Source of the DNA: Saccharothrix sp. NRRL B-16314
Lineage (GTDB): Bacteria; Actinomycetota; Actinomycetes; Mycobacteriales; Pseudonocardiaceae
Length of the DNA: 64,000 nucleotides
Direction of reading: 5' to 3'
Assembly (NCBI RefSeq): GCF_000716595.1
Contig: NZ_JNXC01000002.1
Coordinates: 124,001 to 188,000 of the forward strand
Shown here: piece after piece, positions 40,208-50,734 of the stretch
How positions within the stretch are numbered: the stretch's first letter is position 1
Layout: each line of letters begins with the position of its first letter
Made by a program: the position numbers and the translations under genes
The notes under the pieces: model-generated
What the model was told of the DNA's origin: nothing
Database searches by the model: none
What the model saw: only the letters and a program-made list of their open reading frames with translations

Positions 40208-41701
40208 ATGCGCACGGTCACCGGCCGCACGGACCACGTTGTCGTGGTCGGCGCGGGACTCGCGGGCTTGTCCGCCGCGCTGCACCTGCTCGGCGCGGGC
40301 CGCCGGGTCACCGTGGTCGAGCGGGACGCCGTGCCCGGCGGCCGGGCCGGGCGGCTGGACCTCGGCGGGTACCGGTTCGACACCGGGCCGACCGTGCTGA
40401 CCATGCCGGAACTGGTGGACGAGGCGCTGCACGCGGTCGGCGACTCGCTGCACGAGCGGCTCGACCTGCGTCCCGTGGAGCCCGCCTACCGGGCCAGGTT
40501 CGCCGACGGCAGCACGCTGGACGTGCACGCGGACGCCGAGGCGATGGAGGCCGAGGTGCGCCGGTTCGCCGGTCCGCGCGAGGCCGAGGGGTACCGGGCG
40601 CTGCGCCGCTGGCTGACCGACCTGTACCGGGTGGAGCGCGACGCGTTCATCGGCGCGAACTTCGACTCGCCGTTGTCGCTGGTCACGCCCCAGTTGGCGA
40701 AGCTGGCCGGTTTGCGCGGGTTCGCCAGGCTCGGGCCGTCGGTCGCGCGGTTCGTGCACGACGAGCGGTTGCAGCGGGTGTTCTCGTTCCAGTCGCTCTA
40801 CGCGGGCGTGGCGCCGCGCAAGGCCCTCGCCGCGTACGGCGTGATCGCGTACATGGACACCATCGCGGGCGTCCACTACCCGCAGGGCGGGATGCGGGCG
40901 CTCCCGGACGCGTTGGCCGCTGCCGCCCGGGACGCGGGCGCCGACCTGCGCTTCCAGACCCCGGTGGCCTGGCTGGAACGCATCGGCGGCCGGGTCGCCG
41001 CCGTGCGGACCTCGCACGGTGAGCGCATCCCGTGCGACGCGGTCGTGCTCACCCCGGACCTGCCGATGTCGTACCGCCTGCTGGGCCACCGCCCGCGCCG
41101 TCCGCTCCCGATGACGTGGTCGCCGTCGGCGGTCGTGCTGCACGCGGGCGTGGACCGGACGTGGCCGGAACTGGCGCACCACACCTTGTTCTTCGGCCGC
41201 GCGTGGGAGCGGACGTTCGACGAGCTGACCCGCCGCGGCTCGCTGATGAGCGACCCGTCGCTGCTGGTCACCGCGCCGCCGGGGCAGGGCATGTTCGTGC
41301 TGGCGCCCGCGCCGAACCTGCGCACCGGCCGGATCGACTGGGACCGGGTCGGCCCCGCCTACCGGGACGAGCTGGTCGGCGTGCTGGAGGCGCGCGGGCT
41401 GACCGGCTTCGGCGAGTCCATCCAGGTCGAGCACCTGGTCACGCCGAAGGACTGGGCCGCGATGGGCCTGGCCGCCGGCACGCCGTTCTCCGCCGCGCAC
41501 ACGTTCGCCCAGACCGGCCCGTTCCGGCCGCGGAACCTGGTGCTGGACAACGTGGTGCTGGCCGGTTGCGGCACCACGCCGGGCGTGGGCGTGCCGCCGG
41601 TGCTGATCTCGGGCCGGCTCGCCGCGCAGCGGGTCACGGGGTCCGTCGGCGCAAGGTCGCGGCGCCCAGCAGCAAGGCCACGAGCGCACACCCCGCGATG
41701 A
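40208..41701 (+). CDS. crtI: Phytoene desaturase
   Basis: A 497-residue FAD-dependent desaturase of the CrtI type. FAD-binding motif is HVVVVGAGLAGLSAALHLL followed by VPGGRAGRLDLGGYRFDTGPTVLTMP. The C-terminal VVLAGCGTTPGVGVPPVLISGRLAAQRV is the usual second dinucleotide-binding motif. It introduces double bonds into phytoene. The last 22 residues are basic (RSRRPAARPRAHTPR) and overlap the convergent ABC permease gene by 68 bases, so the normal end of the protein has been extended. It follows the polyprenyl synthase by two bases; crtB lies apart, after the mannosyltransferase gene. Confidence 0.93.
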   Translation: MRTVTGRTDHVVVVGAGLAGLSAALHLLGAGRRVTVVERDAVPGGRAGRLDLGGYRFDTGPTVLTMPELVDEALHAVGDSLHERLDLRPVEPAYRARFADGSTLDVHADAEAMEAEVRRFAGPREAEGYRALRRWLTDLYRVERDAFIGANFDSPLSLVTPQLAKLAGLRGFARLGPSVARFVHDERLQRVFSFQSLYAGVAPRKALAAYGVIAYMDTIAGVHYPQGGMRALPDALAAAARDAGADLRFQTPVAWLERIGGRVAAVRTSHGERIPCDAVVLTPDLPMSYRLLGHRPRRPLPMTWSPSAVVLHAGVDRTWPELAHHTLFFGRAWERTFDELTRRGSLMSDPSLLVTAPPGQGMFVLAPAPNLRTGRIDWDRVGPAYRDELVGVLEARGLTGFGESIQVEHLVTPKDWAAMGLAAGTPFSAAHTFAQTGPFRPRNLVLDNVVLAGCGTTPGVGVPPVLISGRLAAQRVTGSVGARSRRPAARPRAHTPR

Positions 41702-42365
41702 CCACCAGGTTCCGCACCAGCGTGCCGTCCACTTCGGCGGACGTCGTCACCCGCGTCAGCGCGTCGACCGCGTAGGACAGCGGCAGCGCGTCGGAGATCC
41801 AGTTCAGCACCGTCGCCATCCGGTCGCGCGGCACGAACAGCCCGCACAGCAGCACCTGCGGCATCACGATCGCGGGCATGAACTGCACGGCCTGGAACTC
41901 GGTGCGGGCGAACGCGCTGGCGAACAGGCCGAGCGCCATGCCGAGCAGCGCGTCCAGCACCGCGATCACCAGCAGCAGCCACACCGAGCCGGCGATCTCC
42001 AGCCCGAGCCAGGTCAGCGCGACCGTGGCCGCCACCGCCACCTGCACCACCGCCACCAGCCCGAACGCCAGCGCGTAGCCCAGCAGCACTTCGACCCTGC
42101 CGATCGGCATCGTCATGAGCCGCTCCAGCGTGGCGGTGAGCCGCTCCCGCAGGGTGGTGATCGACGTGACGATGAACATGATCGTGAACGGGAAGACGCC
42201 CAGCAGCGCGGGCGCGGCCCGGTTGAACGCCTGCCCGGAGTCGAAGACGTACCGCAGCAGCACGAGCAGCAACGACGGCATGAGCACCATCAGCGCCACG
42301 GTGCGGTGGTCGTGCCGGAGCTGGGTGAGGATCCGCTTCGCGGTGGCCAGGGTGTTGACGGTCAT
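41634..42365 (-). CDS. ABC-2 type transporter permease
   Basis: A 243-residue membrane protein with six hydrophobic segments. TLRERLTATLERLMTMPI is the amphipathic ABC-2 signature loop, and the conserved MPQVLLCGLFVPRDRMATVLNWISDALPLSYAVDALTRV follows. It pairs with the ATPase gene upstream, whose stop overlaps its ATG 42365 by four bases. ABC-2 systems of this DrrAB kind export drugs, lipids or polysaccharides. Position beside the carotenoid genes is suggestive but not proof of carotenoid export. Confidence 0.9.
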   Translation of the reverse strand: MTVNTLATAKRILTQLRHDHRTVALMVLMPSLLLVLLRYVFDSGQAFNRAAPALLGVFPFTIMFIVTSITTLRERLTATLERLMTMPIGRVEVLLGYALAFGLVAVVQVAVAATVALTWLGLEIAGSVWLLLVIAVLDALLGMALGLFASAFARTEFQAVQFMPAIVMPQVLLCGLFVPRDRMATVLNWISDALPLSYAVDALTRVTTSAEVDGTLVRNLVVIAGCALVALLLGAATLRRRTP

Positions 42366-43066
42366 CGCCGGACCAGCGCCAGGAAGGCCTGTTCGAGGTC
42401 CTGCGCCCCGGTCCGCGCCCGCAACGCGTCCGGTGTGTCGTCGGCGAGGATCGCGCCCTCCCGCATCAGCAGCAGCCGGTCGCACCGGGCCGCCTCGTCC
42501 ATCACGTGGCTCGACACCAGCAGCGCCGCGCCCGCGTCGGCCAGCCGGTGGAACAGCAGCCACAAGTCCTCGCGCAGCACCGGGTCCAGGCCCACCGTCG
42601 GCTCGTCCAGGACGATCACCTCCGGCTTGCCCAGCAACGCCACCGCGAGGCTCGCCCGCCCCTTCTCGCCACCGGACAGCGTGGTCACGAGTTGGTCCGC
42701 GTTGCCCTTCAGCCCGACCTCTTCGAGCACCCGGTCCACGTCACCGCGCGGTGCGCGCAGGATCGACGCGAAGTAGCGCAGGTTCTCCGCCACGGTCAGG
42801 TCCGCGTACACCGACGGGCTCTGCGTCGAGTAGCCGATCCGGTCGCGCAGCACCGGGCTGCCCGCCGGGTGGCCGAGCACGGTCACCCGCCCCGACGCCA
42901 CCACCTGCACACCGACCACCGCGCGCAGCAACGTCGTCTTGCCGCACCCGCTCGGCCCGAGGAGCCCGGTCACCGACCCGCGCGGCACCTCGAACGTGAC
43001 ATCGCGCACGACTTCACGACCGCCGCGCACCACTCGCAAGCCGCCGACGTCGACCGCTGTGGACAT
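42362..43066 (-). CDS. ABC transporter ATP-binding protein
   Basis: A 234-residue nucleotide-binding domain. Walker [11 protein letters not shown]-loop near [11 protein letters not shown], signature LSGGEKGR, Walker [14 protein letters not shown] and H-loop VSSHVMDEA are all present. It is paired with the ABC-2 permease in one transcript. Start ATG 43066. Exporter type, probably with the permease forming a homodimeric or heterodimeric DrrAB-like complex. Confidence 0.94.
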   Translation of the reverse strand: MSTAVDVGGLRVVRGGREVVRDVTFEVPRGSVTGLLGPSGCGKTTLLRAVVGVQVVASGRVTVLGHPAGSPVLRDRIGYSTQSPSVYADLTVAENLRYFASILRAPRGDVDRVLEEVGLKGNADQLVTTLSGGEKGRASLAVALLGKPEVIVLDEPTVGLDPVLREDLWLLFHRLADAGAALLVSSHVMDEAARCDRLLLMREGAILADDTPDALRARTGAQDLEQAFLALVRR

Positions 43067-43269
43067 GCGTTGGATTATCGCCCTCCGGAGCCGATCCGCC
43101 AGGCCTCAGCGCAGGTCGAACCGATCCCGGTCCGGGACCGAATACTCCAACTGGCCACTGCCCCGGGCGGGCGGGCCGTGCGACGATTCGTCCCGGTGTC
43201 ACGAGCGCGTCACCAGGTTGAGCAATCTCGTGCAGGCGCGTCCGGCCGTTGTGCGACGATGTTGCCGCG

Positions 43270-44820
43270 ATGGCCGCGACACCGTCTTCTCCACGATCGA
43301 GCGCCGCACCTGTCGAGCCGGTGCGGTCGTCGGCTACCCAGGTTCCGGAGCAGGCCAGTCGATCGAACCGGCCGGACCGCTCCGATCCCGGCGGCATCCC
43401 CATCCGCACGATCCTGCTCGGCGTCGGCGGCGTCATGCTGCTCGCGCTGGGCGGCACCGGCGCGGGCGCGATCCTCAAGCACGACCCGGTGCTGGCCGAC
43501 ACCTCGCTGAGCTTCATCCGGTACGGCCACGGCCACGACCTCGCCACCGCGGTCCTCTACGTCGGGCTCGGCATGGTCGTCTGGGCGTGGATCAGGCTGG
43601 GCCGGATGGTGCGCAACCGGCACGTCGGCAGCGCCGCGGTGCTGACCGCGATCGTCGCCTGGACGCTGCCGCTGCTGTTCGCCCCGCCGTTGTTCAGCAA
43701 GGACATCTACAGCTACCTGGCACAGGGCCAACTCGCGCTCAACGGCCTCGATCCGTACTCGGTCGGGCCGGCGGTGCTCCAAAGCCCGCTGTCGGACAAC
43801 GTGAGCTGGGTCTGGCAGAACACCCCCGCGCCGTACGGGCCGCTGTTCCTCATGCTCGCCGAGGGCGTCGTGTGGGTGACCGGCGGCAGCGTCATCGGCG
43901 GCGTGGTGATCATGCGGTTCGTGCTCGCCACCGGCCTCGCGCTGCTGTGCTGGGCCCTGCCCGGCCTCACCCGCCACCTCGGTGGACGACCCGCGATCGC
44001 GCTGTGGGTGGCCGCCGCGAACCCGCTGATGCTGGTGCACCTGATCGCCGGCGCGCACAACGACCTGCTCATGGTCGGTCTGCTGGCCGCCGGCGTGCTG
44101 CTGGTGCTGGACCGCAGGCACGTGCTGGGCATAGCGGTGGTGACGCTGGCGTTCGCGGTGAAGGCCACCGCCGTGGTCGCGCTGCCGTTCCTGGTGCTGG
44201 TGTGGGCACGAAGGCTGCCCGGCACGCGGACGGCGCAGCTGGGCAAGGCCATCGCGGGCGGTGTGGCCACGTTCGTCTCGGTGTTCGCCGCGACCACCCT
44301 CGTGTCCGGGCTGGACCTGGGCTGGATCCCCGCGCTCAGCTCGTCGTCCACGATCGTGAACTGGCTGTCGCTGCCCAGCGCGGTCGGCGACTTCGCGCAC
44401 ACCGCGGTCAACGCGGTCGTCCGGGTCGAACCGGGCTGGTTCATGACCATCGCCCGTGCGCTCGGCTCGCTCCTGCTGGTCTACATCGCGTGGCGGCAGT
44501 GGCGGGCCGCCCGGGACGGCGGTCCGGAGGCGGTCCGCCGCGCCGCGATCACCATGCTGGCCGTGGCCCTGCTCTCCCCCGCGACGCTGCCCTGGTACTT
44601 CAGCTGGCCGCTGGTGATGGCCGCCGCGCTGCCGTGGACCGGGGTGGGCCTGAAGGCGGCGGCGTTCTTCTCGACCTGCCTGCTGCTGGTGACGTTCCCC
44701 AACGGCGACACGGCGCTGTACGCGTGGGTCTACCTGGCGCTGGTCGCGGCGGTGTCCGCGCTCGCGTGCGTGTCGCTGACCAAGCCCGACCCGCTGAGGC
44801 TGTCCGGCAGGTACGCGTGA
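43270..44820 (+). CDS. Membrane mannosyltransferase MptA/MptB-like (carotenoid-locus associated)
   Basis: A 516-residue polytopic protein with about 12 hydrophobic helices. [29 protein letters not shown] has the acidic-residue loop of GT-C polyprenol-phosphomannose-dependent alpha-1,6-mannosyltransferases such as MptA (Rv2174) and MptB. The same kind of protein is also classed as carotenoid-biosynthesis associated membrane protein in actinomycetes. ATG 43270 (MAATPSS) begins a Pro/Ser-rich cytoplasmic tail. The stop overlaps the crtB start by four bases, so they are coupled. Mannan/lipomannan elongation or carotenoid glycosylation are both possible. Confidence 0.82.
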   Translation: MAATPSSPRSSAAPVEPVRSSATQVPEQASRSNRPDRSDPGGIPIRTILLGVGGVMLLALGGTGAGAILKHDPVLADTSLSFIRYGHGHDLATAVLYVGLGMVVWAWIRLGRMVRNRHVGSAAVLTAIVAWTLPLLFAPPLFSKDIYSYLAQGQLALNGLDPYSVGPAVLQSPLSDNVSWVWQNTPAPYGPLFLMLAEGVVWVTGGSVIGGVVIMRFVLATGLALLCWALPGLTRHLGGRPAIALWVAAANPLMLVHLIAGAHNDLLMVGLLAAGVLLVLDRRHVLGIAVVTLAFAVKATAVVALPFLVLVWARRLPGTRTAQLGKAIAGGVATFVSVFAATTLVSGLDLGWIPALSSSSTIVNWLSLPSAVGDFAHTAVNAVVRVEPGWFMTIARALGSLLLVYIAWRQWRAARDGGPEAVRRAAITMLAVALLSPATLPWYFSWPLVMAAALPWTGVGLKAAAFFSTCLLLVTFPNGDTALYAWVYLALVAAVSALACVSLTKPDPLRLSGRYA

Positions 44821-45704
44821 CGGACCTCGCCGCGGCGTACGCCCGTTGCCGCGAGCTGAACGCCCGGCACGGTCGCACGTTCTTCCTCGCCACGAGGCTG
44901 CTCGGCCCGGACCAGCGGCCCGCCGTGCACGCCCTGTACGGCTTCGCGCGGTGGGCCGACGAGATCGTGGACAGCGGCGAGTCGGCCGACCCGGCGGCCG
45001 AGCTGGAGCGGTGGGGAGCCCGGCTGGAGGAGGAGTGGGCGGGGCGGGCGACCGGTCACCCGGTGCTCGCCGCCGTGGTGGACACCGCGCGCCGCTACTC
45101 GATCGACCACGCGCTGTTCACCGAGTTCCTGGCGTCGATGCGGATGGACCTGACCGTCACGTCGTACCCGGACTTCGCCGCGCTGGAGCGGTACGTGCAC
45201 GGTTCGGCGGCGGTGATCGGGCTGCAGCTGCTGCCGGTGTTCGGGACGGTCGTGCCGCGGGCCGAGGCCGAGCCGTCCGCCGCCGCGCTCGGCCGGGCGT
45301 TCCAGTTGACGAACTTCCTGCGCGACGTCGGGGAAGACCTGGACCGCGGCCGGCTGTACCTGCCGGAGGACGTGCTGGCGGTGCACGGCGTCGACCGCGA
45401 GCTGCTGGTGTGGTGCCGGCGGACCGGCAAGTCGGACCAGCGGGTGCGGCGGGCGTTCCGGCACGTCCTCGCGCACACGTTCGCCGAGTACCGGGAGGCC
45501 GAGGTGGGGGTGCCGATGCTGCGCCCCCGGTCACGGCCGTGCGTCCGGACCGCGCTCAAGCTGTACCGGGAGATCCTGGACGAGATCGTGGCGGCCGACT
45601 ACCAGGTGCTGGACCGGCGGGTGGCGGTGCCGGACTCGCGGCGGCTGGCGGTCGCCGTGCCCGCGTTCGGACGCGCGCTGGTGGCCCGGGTCATCGGTCG
45701 CTGA
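44817..45704 (+). CDS. crtB: Phytoene synthase
   Basis: A 295-residue trans-isoprenyl synthase that joins two GGPP into phytoene. The first aspartate motif is DEIVD in [14 protein letters not shown], and the second is [21 protein letters not shown]. The CrtB consensus YGFARWADE is complete. GTG 44817 overlaps the mannosyltransferase stop as GTGA. It completes the pathway with crtI and the polyprenyl synthase, though separated from them by a divergent ABC pair. No cyclase, ketolase or glycosyltransferase gene is seen, so the final pigment cannot be predicted. Confidence 0.93.
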   Translation: MTDLAAAYARCRELNARHGRTFFLATRLLGPDQRPAVHALYGFARWADEIVDSGESADPAAELERWGARLEEEWAGRATGHPVLAAVVDTARRYSIDHALFTEFLASMRMDLTVTSYPDFAALERYVHGSAAVIGLQLLPVFGTVVPRAEAEPSAAALGRAFQLTNFLRDVGEDLDRGRLYLPEDVLAVHGVDRELLVWCRRTGKSDQRVRRAFRHVLAHTFAEYREAEVGVPMLRPRSRPCVRTALKLYREILDEIVAADYQVLDRRVAVPDSRRLAVAVPAFGRALVARVIGR

Positions 45705-45710
45705 CCCCGG

Positions 45711-46139
45711 TCAGTAGTGCTGCGGCGGTCCCCCGGGCTGCCCGGCCCACCCCGGCTGTCCCGGGTGCGGCGGCCCGACCTGCGGTCCGGTCTGCGGCGG
45801 CCCGTGGTGCGGCGGCCCGGACGGGACCGGAGGTCGCCCTTGTGCGGCTGCCTCCTTGGGCCGCTCGAACTGCCCGAGCGCGATGGCGGCGAGGATGAGC
45901 CCGAGCCCGACCGGCAGCAGGACTTGGTAGTCGAGGACCTCGCTGCTGCCGGGTCCGGTGAAGGAGCCCTGGCGGATCTGGCACTTGACGCTCGTCGACG
46001 ACGGGCGCTCGGGCTCGCAGACCCAGACCGCGTTGATGCTCCCGTTCGTCGAACTGGTGTCCGACAACACGGACGCGCCGATGCCGAGCAGCGCCAAACC
46101 GGCGACGATGAGCACGATGCGGACTACACGGAGGAACAC
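45711..46139 (-). CDS. Two-pass membrane protein with Pro/Gly/Gln-rich tail
   Basis: A 142-residue protein with two hydrophobic helices (VVRIVLIVAGLALLGIGASVL and VLLPVGLGLILAAIALGQF) separated by a short exposed loop with two Cys (VWVCEPERP, VKCQIRQG) that could form a disulfide. The C-terminal tail is about 45 residues of Pro/Gly/Gln/His-rich sequence, probably cytoplasmic. GTG 46139 was chosen; a start 25 codons upstream is possible but unlikely. I do not recognise the family. It lies between crtB and the Rv2175c-like gene. Confidence 0.7.
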   Translation of the reverse strand: MFLRVVRIVLIVAGLALLGIGASVLSDTSSTNGSINAVWVCEPERPSSTSVKCQIRQGSFTGPGSSEVLDYQVLLPVGLGLILAAIALGQFERPKEAAAQGRPPVPSGPPHHGPPQTGPQVGPPHPGQPGWAGQPGGPPQHY

Positions 46140-46241
46140 GGCCGGAGTCTGGCACAGGGGACGCCACCCGGGTGGCGGAACGATCAAGTCCGCCGGGCGG
46201 ACGGCCGACATCACCGCGGAGCACGACCTCCGGGCGAAGCA

Positions 46242-46280
46242 CGACGTCCGGGCGGCCCGGTCAGGACCGCCCGGACGTCG
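46242..46280 (-). terminator. Terminator after the Rv2175c-like gene
   Basis: CGACGTCCGGGCGG (46242-46255) pairs with CCGCCCGGACGTCG (46267-46280) around an 11-base loop, 29 bases beyond the minus-strand stop at 46309. The stem is perfect. Confidence 0.8.
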
Positions 46281-46308
46281 CCGGTCGTAGTGGGTGGTGC
46301 GTGGCTCG

Positions 46309-46683
46309 TCAGAAACCCAGGGCCTGTGCCCGGCGCTTCACCTCACGGCCGCGGTCGCCGCGCAACGCCTCGATGGGCGTGCCGGGGAGGGTTTCGTCCT
46401 CGGTGAACAGCCACCGGAGGATCTCTTCGGTCGAGAAGCCGGAATCGCGCAGCACCGTGACGGTGCCAGGCAGCCCCTTGACGACGCCTCCGGCAGCGAG
46501 GAACGCGGCGGGGACGACGAGGAGACCGTTCCGGCGCTCCGCGAGCAGTTGACCGTCGCGCAGCAACTGGTGGACACGGTTGATCGGTAGGGCAAGACGC
46601 TCGGCGACCTCGGGTAGAGGCAGGACCTCCAGGTCGGGAGCCAGCACATCCGCAGCGGCAGGAATCGCACTCACCTGCGTCAC
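46309..46683 (-). CDS. Rv2175c-like DNA-binding protein
   Basis: A 124-residue protein with a winged helix-turn-helix (VLPLPEVAERLALPINRVHQLLRDGQLLAERRNGLLVVPAAFL) and a C-terminal part ending GRDRGREVKRRAQALGF-like (RGDRGREVKRRAQALGF). It matches M. tuberculosis Rv2175c, a DNA-binding substrate of the kinase PknL. The divergent neighbour here is the PknL-like kinase, as in Mtb. GTG 46683 starts VTQVSAIPAAADVL; the Thr at position 2 could be phosphorylated but is not proven equivalent to Mtb Thr9. The upstream spacer contains a perfect SOS box. Confidence 0.9.
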   Translation of the reverse strand: MTQVSAIPAAADVLAPDLEVLPLPEVAERLALPINRVHQLLRDGQLLAERRNGLLVVPAAFLAAGGVVKGLPGTVTVLRDSGFSTEEILRWLFTEDETLPGTPIEALRGDRGREVKRRAQALGF

Positions 46684-47073
46684 GATGCCACAACGACGTG
46701 AACGACGCCCTGCGCCAACCGGGTGGTGGGCGTACACCCGCGGGTCGCCTTTCGGACACTGGCCCTTAACCGGGGGTGACGTCGGTGCCGGAGGTCGCCG
46801 CCCGCCGCGCCGCGCCGAACGGTCCGGGTCGCACCGGCGAGCCGCCCTGATCGGGCGTCGAAAACGGCGGGGTGATCGTCCTGGAGGTCGCCTGCGGCCG
46901 TGGTCCGCGCGCCGCTCCGACTATCGAACAAGCGTTCGATATCGTGGAGGGCACCTTCGCACTCGCCGGACACCCCCTGTTTAACCGGGGTTTGACGCAG
47001 ATCCCACAAGCACGCATGGGATGCTCCGGCGCACAGCATCGGTCTGCACCACCCCACCGTACGATCCACGGCT
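46684..47073. other. 390-base spacer between divergent Rv2175c-like and pknL-like genes
   Basis: No gene is supported in this space. It contains a LexA palindrome (46922-46941) and two copies of TTAACCGGGG followed by TGACG (46766-46781) and TTTGACG (46981-46997). The second copy provides a TTGACG -35-like hexamer, but a clear -10 is lacking. Open frames through the region reflect GC bias. Confidence 0.6.
46922..46941. promoter_or_regulatory. LexA box (SOS box) in the pknL/Rv2175c spacer
   Basis: TATCGAACAAGCGTTCGATA is a palindrome with eight-base perfect arms (TATCGAAC / GTTCGATA), an extended consensus LexA site. It is 132 bases before the kinase start and 239 bases before the Rv2175c-like start. 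Confidence 0.85.
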
Positions 47074-49212
47074 GTGGAAAGGTCGGCGACGAACGTGATC
47101 GGCGGGCTGCTCGAACAACGCTACCGGGTCGGCACCCTGGTGGCGCGGGGCGGCATGTCCACCGTGTACCGCGGTGTGGACACCCGGCTGGAGCGCGCCG
47201 TGGCCATCAAGGTCATGGACCCCAGGTTCTCCGCGGACCCGCAGTTCGTCGCGCGGTTCGAGCGCGAGGCGCGGGCCGCCGCCAAGCTCCACCACCCGGG
47301 CGTGGTGCAGGTGCACGACCAGGGCGTGGACGAGGACCGGGTCTTCCTGGTGATGGAACTGGTCGAGGGCGGCACGCTGCGCGACCTCATGACCGCCCGC
47401 GGCAAGCTGGACGTGCCGCTCGCGCTGACCGTGATCGAGAAGATCCTCTCGCCGCTGGCCGCCGCGCACCGGGCCGACCTCGTGCACCGGGACGTGAAGC
47501 CGGAGAACGTCCTCATCGGGCCGGGCGGCACGGTCAAGGTCGCCGACTTCGGTCTGGTCCGGGCGGTGTCGACCGCCGGCGTGACCAGCGACACCATGAT
47601 CCTGGGCACAGTCGCCTACCTTTCACCCGAACAGGTCACGACGGGCACCACGGACGCGCGCAGCGACGTGTACTCGGCGGGCGTGCTGCTGTACGAGATG
47701 CTGACCGGCACGCCGCCGTACGTCGGCGACAACGCCATCTCGGTGGCCTACCGGCACGTGAACGACGAGGTGCCGCCGGTGCCGGACGTGCCACCGGCGG
47801 TGGCCGAGCTGGTCCGCCGGGCGACCCGCAAGGAGCCGTTCCTGCGGCCCGCGGACGCCGACTCGTTCCTGTCCGAGGTGGAGACGGCGCGGGCGGTGCT
47901 CGGGCTGGCCACCGTGGACGTGCCGGTGCCCGCCGCGGCACCGGCGGCGGCACCGGCGGTCGAGCCTGCGGATCAGCCGACGGCGCACGTGCCCGCGCCG
48001 CCGGGCCCGGCCGAGCAGACGTTGCGGGTGGAACCGGTGCGGGTGGGCGCGGGCGTGCCGTTCGCCGAGCCGACCGTGCCCGTGCACCGGCCGAACCCGC
48101 TCGTGCCGCCGTTGACCGGCCCTCAGGGCACCAAGGCGATCTCGCGGGCGGACCTGCTCGCGCCGCCGTCCGAACCCAGCCCCATGGCCCCCAACCTCCT
48201 GGCACCCAGCGCCGTCGCACCCAACCCGATGGCGCACCTCCCCGAGGCGCCCCGGCCGCCGGCCCGCGTGCGGCCGAAGAGACCGCCGAAGAAGAAGACG
48301 CCCGAGCAGCTGCACGAAGAGATGCGGGCGCGCAGCAAGCGGCAGTTCGTCACGTGGATCAGCGTCGTGGTGGTCGCCGCGATCCTCGTCGGGCTCACCA
48401 GCTGGTGGTTCGCGGTCGGTCGCGTCACGAAGGTGCCGAACCTGGTCGGGCAGGAGCTGTCCACGGCCATCGCGCAGCTCGACGGGGCCTCGCTGAAGTC
48501 CACCCAGAAGACCGAGAACAGCGACACCGTGCCCGCCGGGCAGGTGATCAGCACCGACCCGGCGGCCGGCACCGAGGCGATGCAGGGTGACCACGTGCGG
48601 ATCGTGGTGTCCGCGGGCAAGCCGGTGGTGCCGCAGGTCAAAAGCGGTGTCGAGGTCGCCGAAGCCGAGCGCGAGATCGCGTCGATCGGGCTGAAGCCCC
48701 AGCTCAACCCCGCCGAGGACGCGTTCAGCGACCGCGTGCCCAAGGGCAAGGTGGTGACGCTGAAGCCCGCGCCCGGCACGCCGGTGCCGATCGGCTCGAC
48801 GGTGGTCGTCGTGCTGAGCAAGGGCTCCGAGCCCAAGCCCGTGCCGAGCGTGACCGGCAAGACGAAGGAAGAGGCGTTCGCGGAGCTCAGCGCGGCCGGT
48901 TTCGACCCGGTCGAGGGTCCGGCGGAGTTCTCGGCGGCGGTCGACGCGGGCAAGGTGGTCCGCACCGACCCGCAGGCGGGCTCGAACCTCCCGGCGACCA
49001 ACCGCACGGTGACCGTCGTGCTGTCCAACGCGGTGACCGTGCCGCAGGTCGAGGGCAAGTCGCTCAAGGAAGCGAAGAAGATCCTGGAGGAGGCGGGCCT
49101 CAAGGTGGACGTCCAGTTCAACAACCGCGACAGGGCCCGCGTCGTCAACCAGTCCGTCCGTGGCGGCGAGCGCGTCCCCAAGGACACGACGATCACGGTG
49201 ATCGCCGTGTAG
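47074..49212 (+). CDS. pknL: PknL-like Ser/Thr protein kinase with PASTA domains
   Basis: A 712-residue receptor kinase. Kinase motifs are GGMSTVYRG, K46 in VAIKVMD, HRDVKPEN with catalytic D140 and ADFG with D158. A Pro/Ala-rich linker follows (about 285-420), then a transmembrane helix (about 427-448) and four extracellular PASTA domains (about 452-712) that bind peptidoglycan or lipid II. Mtb PknL lacks PASTA, so this version looks more like a PknB-type sensor at the pknL locus. GTG 47074 is the start given; GTG 47095 is supported by GGAAAGG upstream and would drop seven residues. It is divergent from its likely substrate gene. Confidence 0.9.
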   Translation: MERSATNVIGGLLEQRYRVGTLVARGGMSTVYRGVDTRLERAVAIKVMDPRFSADPQFVARFEREARAAAKLHHPGVVQVHDQGVDEDRVFLVMELVEGGTLRDLMTARGKLDVPLALTVIEKILSPLAAAHRADLVHRDVKPENVLIGPGGTVKVADFGLVRAVSTAGVTSDTMILGTVAYLSPEQVTTGTTDARSDVYSAGVLLYEMLTGTPPYVGDNAISVAYRHVNDEVPPVPDVPPAVAELVRRATRKEPFLRPADADSFLSEVETARAVLGLATVDVPVPAAAPAAAPAVEPADQPTAHVPAPPGPAEQTLRVEPVRVGAGVPFAEPTVPVHRPNPLVPPLTGPQGTKAISRADLLAPPSEPSPMAPNLLAPSAVAPNPMAHLPEAPRPPARVRPKRPPKKKTPEQLHEEMRARSKRQFVTWISVVVVAAILVGLTSWWFAVGRVTKVPNLVGQELSTAIAQLDGASLKSTQKTENSDTVPAGQVISTDPAAGTEAMQGDHVRIVVSAGKPVVPQVKSGVEVAEAEREIASIGLKPQLNPAEDAFSDRVPKGKVVTLKPAPGTPVPIGSTVVVVLSKGSEPKPVPSVTGKTKEEAFAELSAAGFDPVEGPAEFSAAVDAGKVVRTDPQAGSNLPATNRTVTVVLSNAVTVPQVEGKSLKEAKKILEEAGLKVDVQFNNRDRARVVNQSVRGGERVPKDTTITVIAV

Positions 49213-49227
49213 AGGGCTTGGCACGAC

Positions 49228-49260
49228 AGTGGCCCCCGACTCCTGGAGTCGGGGGCCACT
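49228..49260. terminator. Bidirectional hairpin terminator
   Basis: AGTGGCCCCCGACTCC (49228-49243) is followed by one base and the exact complement GGAGTCGGGGGCCACT (49245-49260). The inner bases must open as a small loop. It lies 15 bases after the kinase stop and 22 bases before the end of the convergent aroG gene. Confidence 0.9.
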
Positions 49261-49282
49261 CGTCACTCTCGCGCCGGCGTGG

Positions 49283-50674
<1,392 letters not shown>

Positions 50675-50734
50675 TTAAAGATAGCTGTCCACACCTCGGG
50701 ACGGGCACGGGTCCGGCTGTGCATGATGTGGCGC

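Noticed and set aside
46766..47017. Small minus-strand gene near the pknL spacer
   Set aside because: No ribosome binding site, no motif, and it overlaps the SOS palindrome.
46872..48590. Long plus-strand frame beginning before pknL, possible SOS-induced protein
   Set aside because: It overlaps the kinase in another frame and has Arg/Gly-rich shadow composition.
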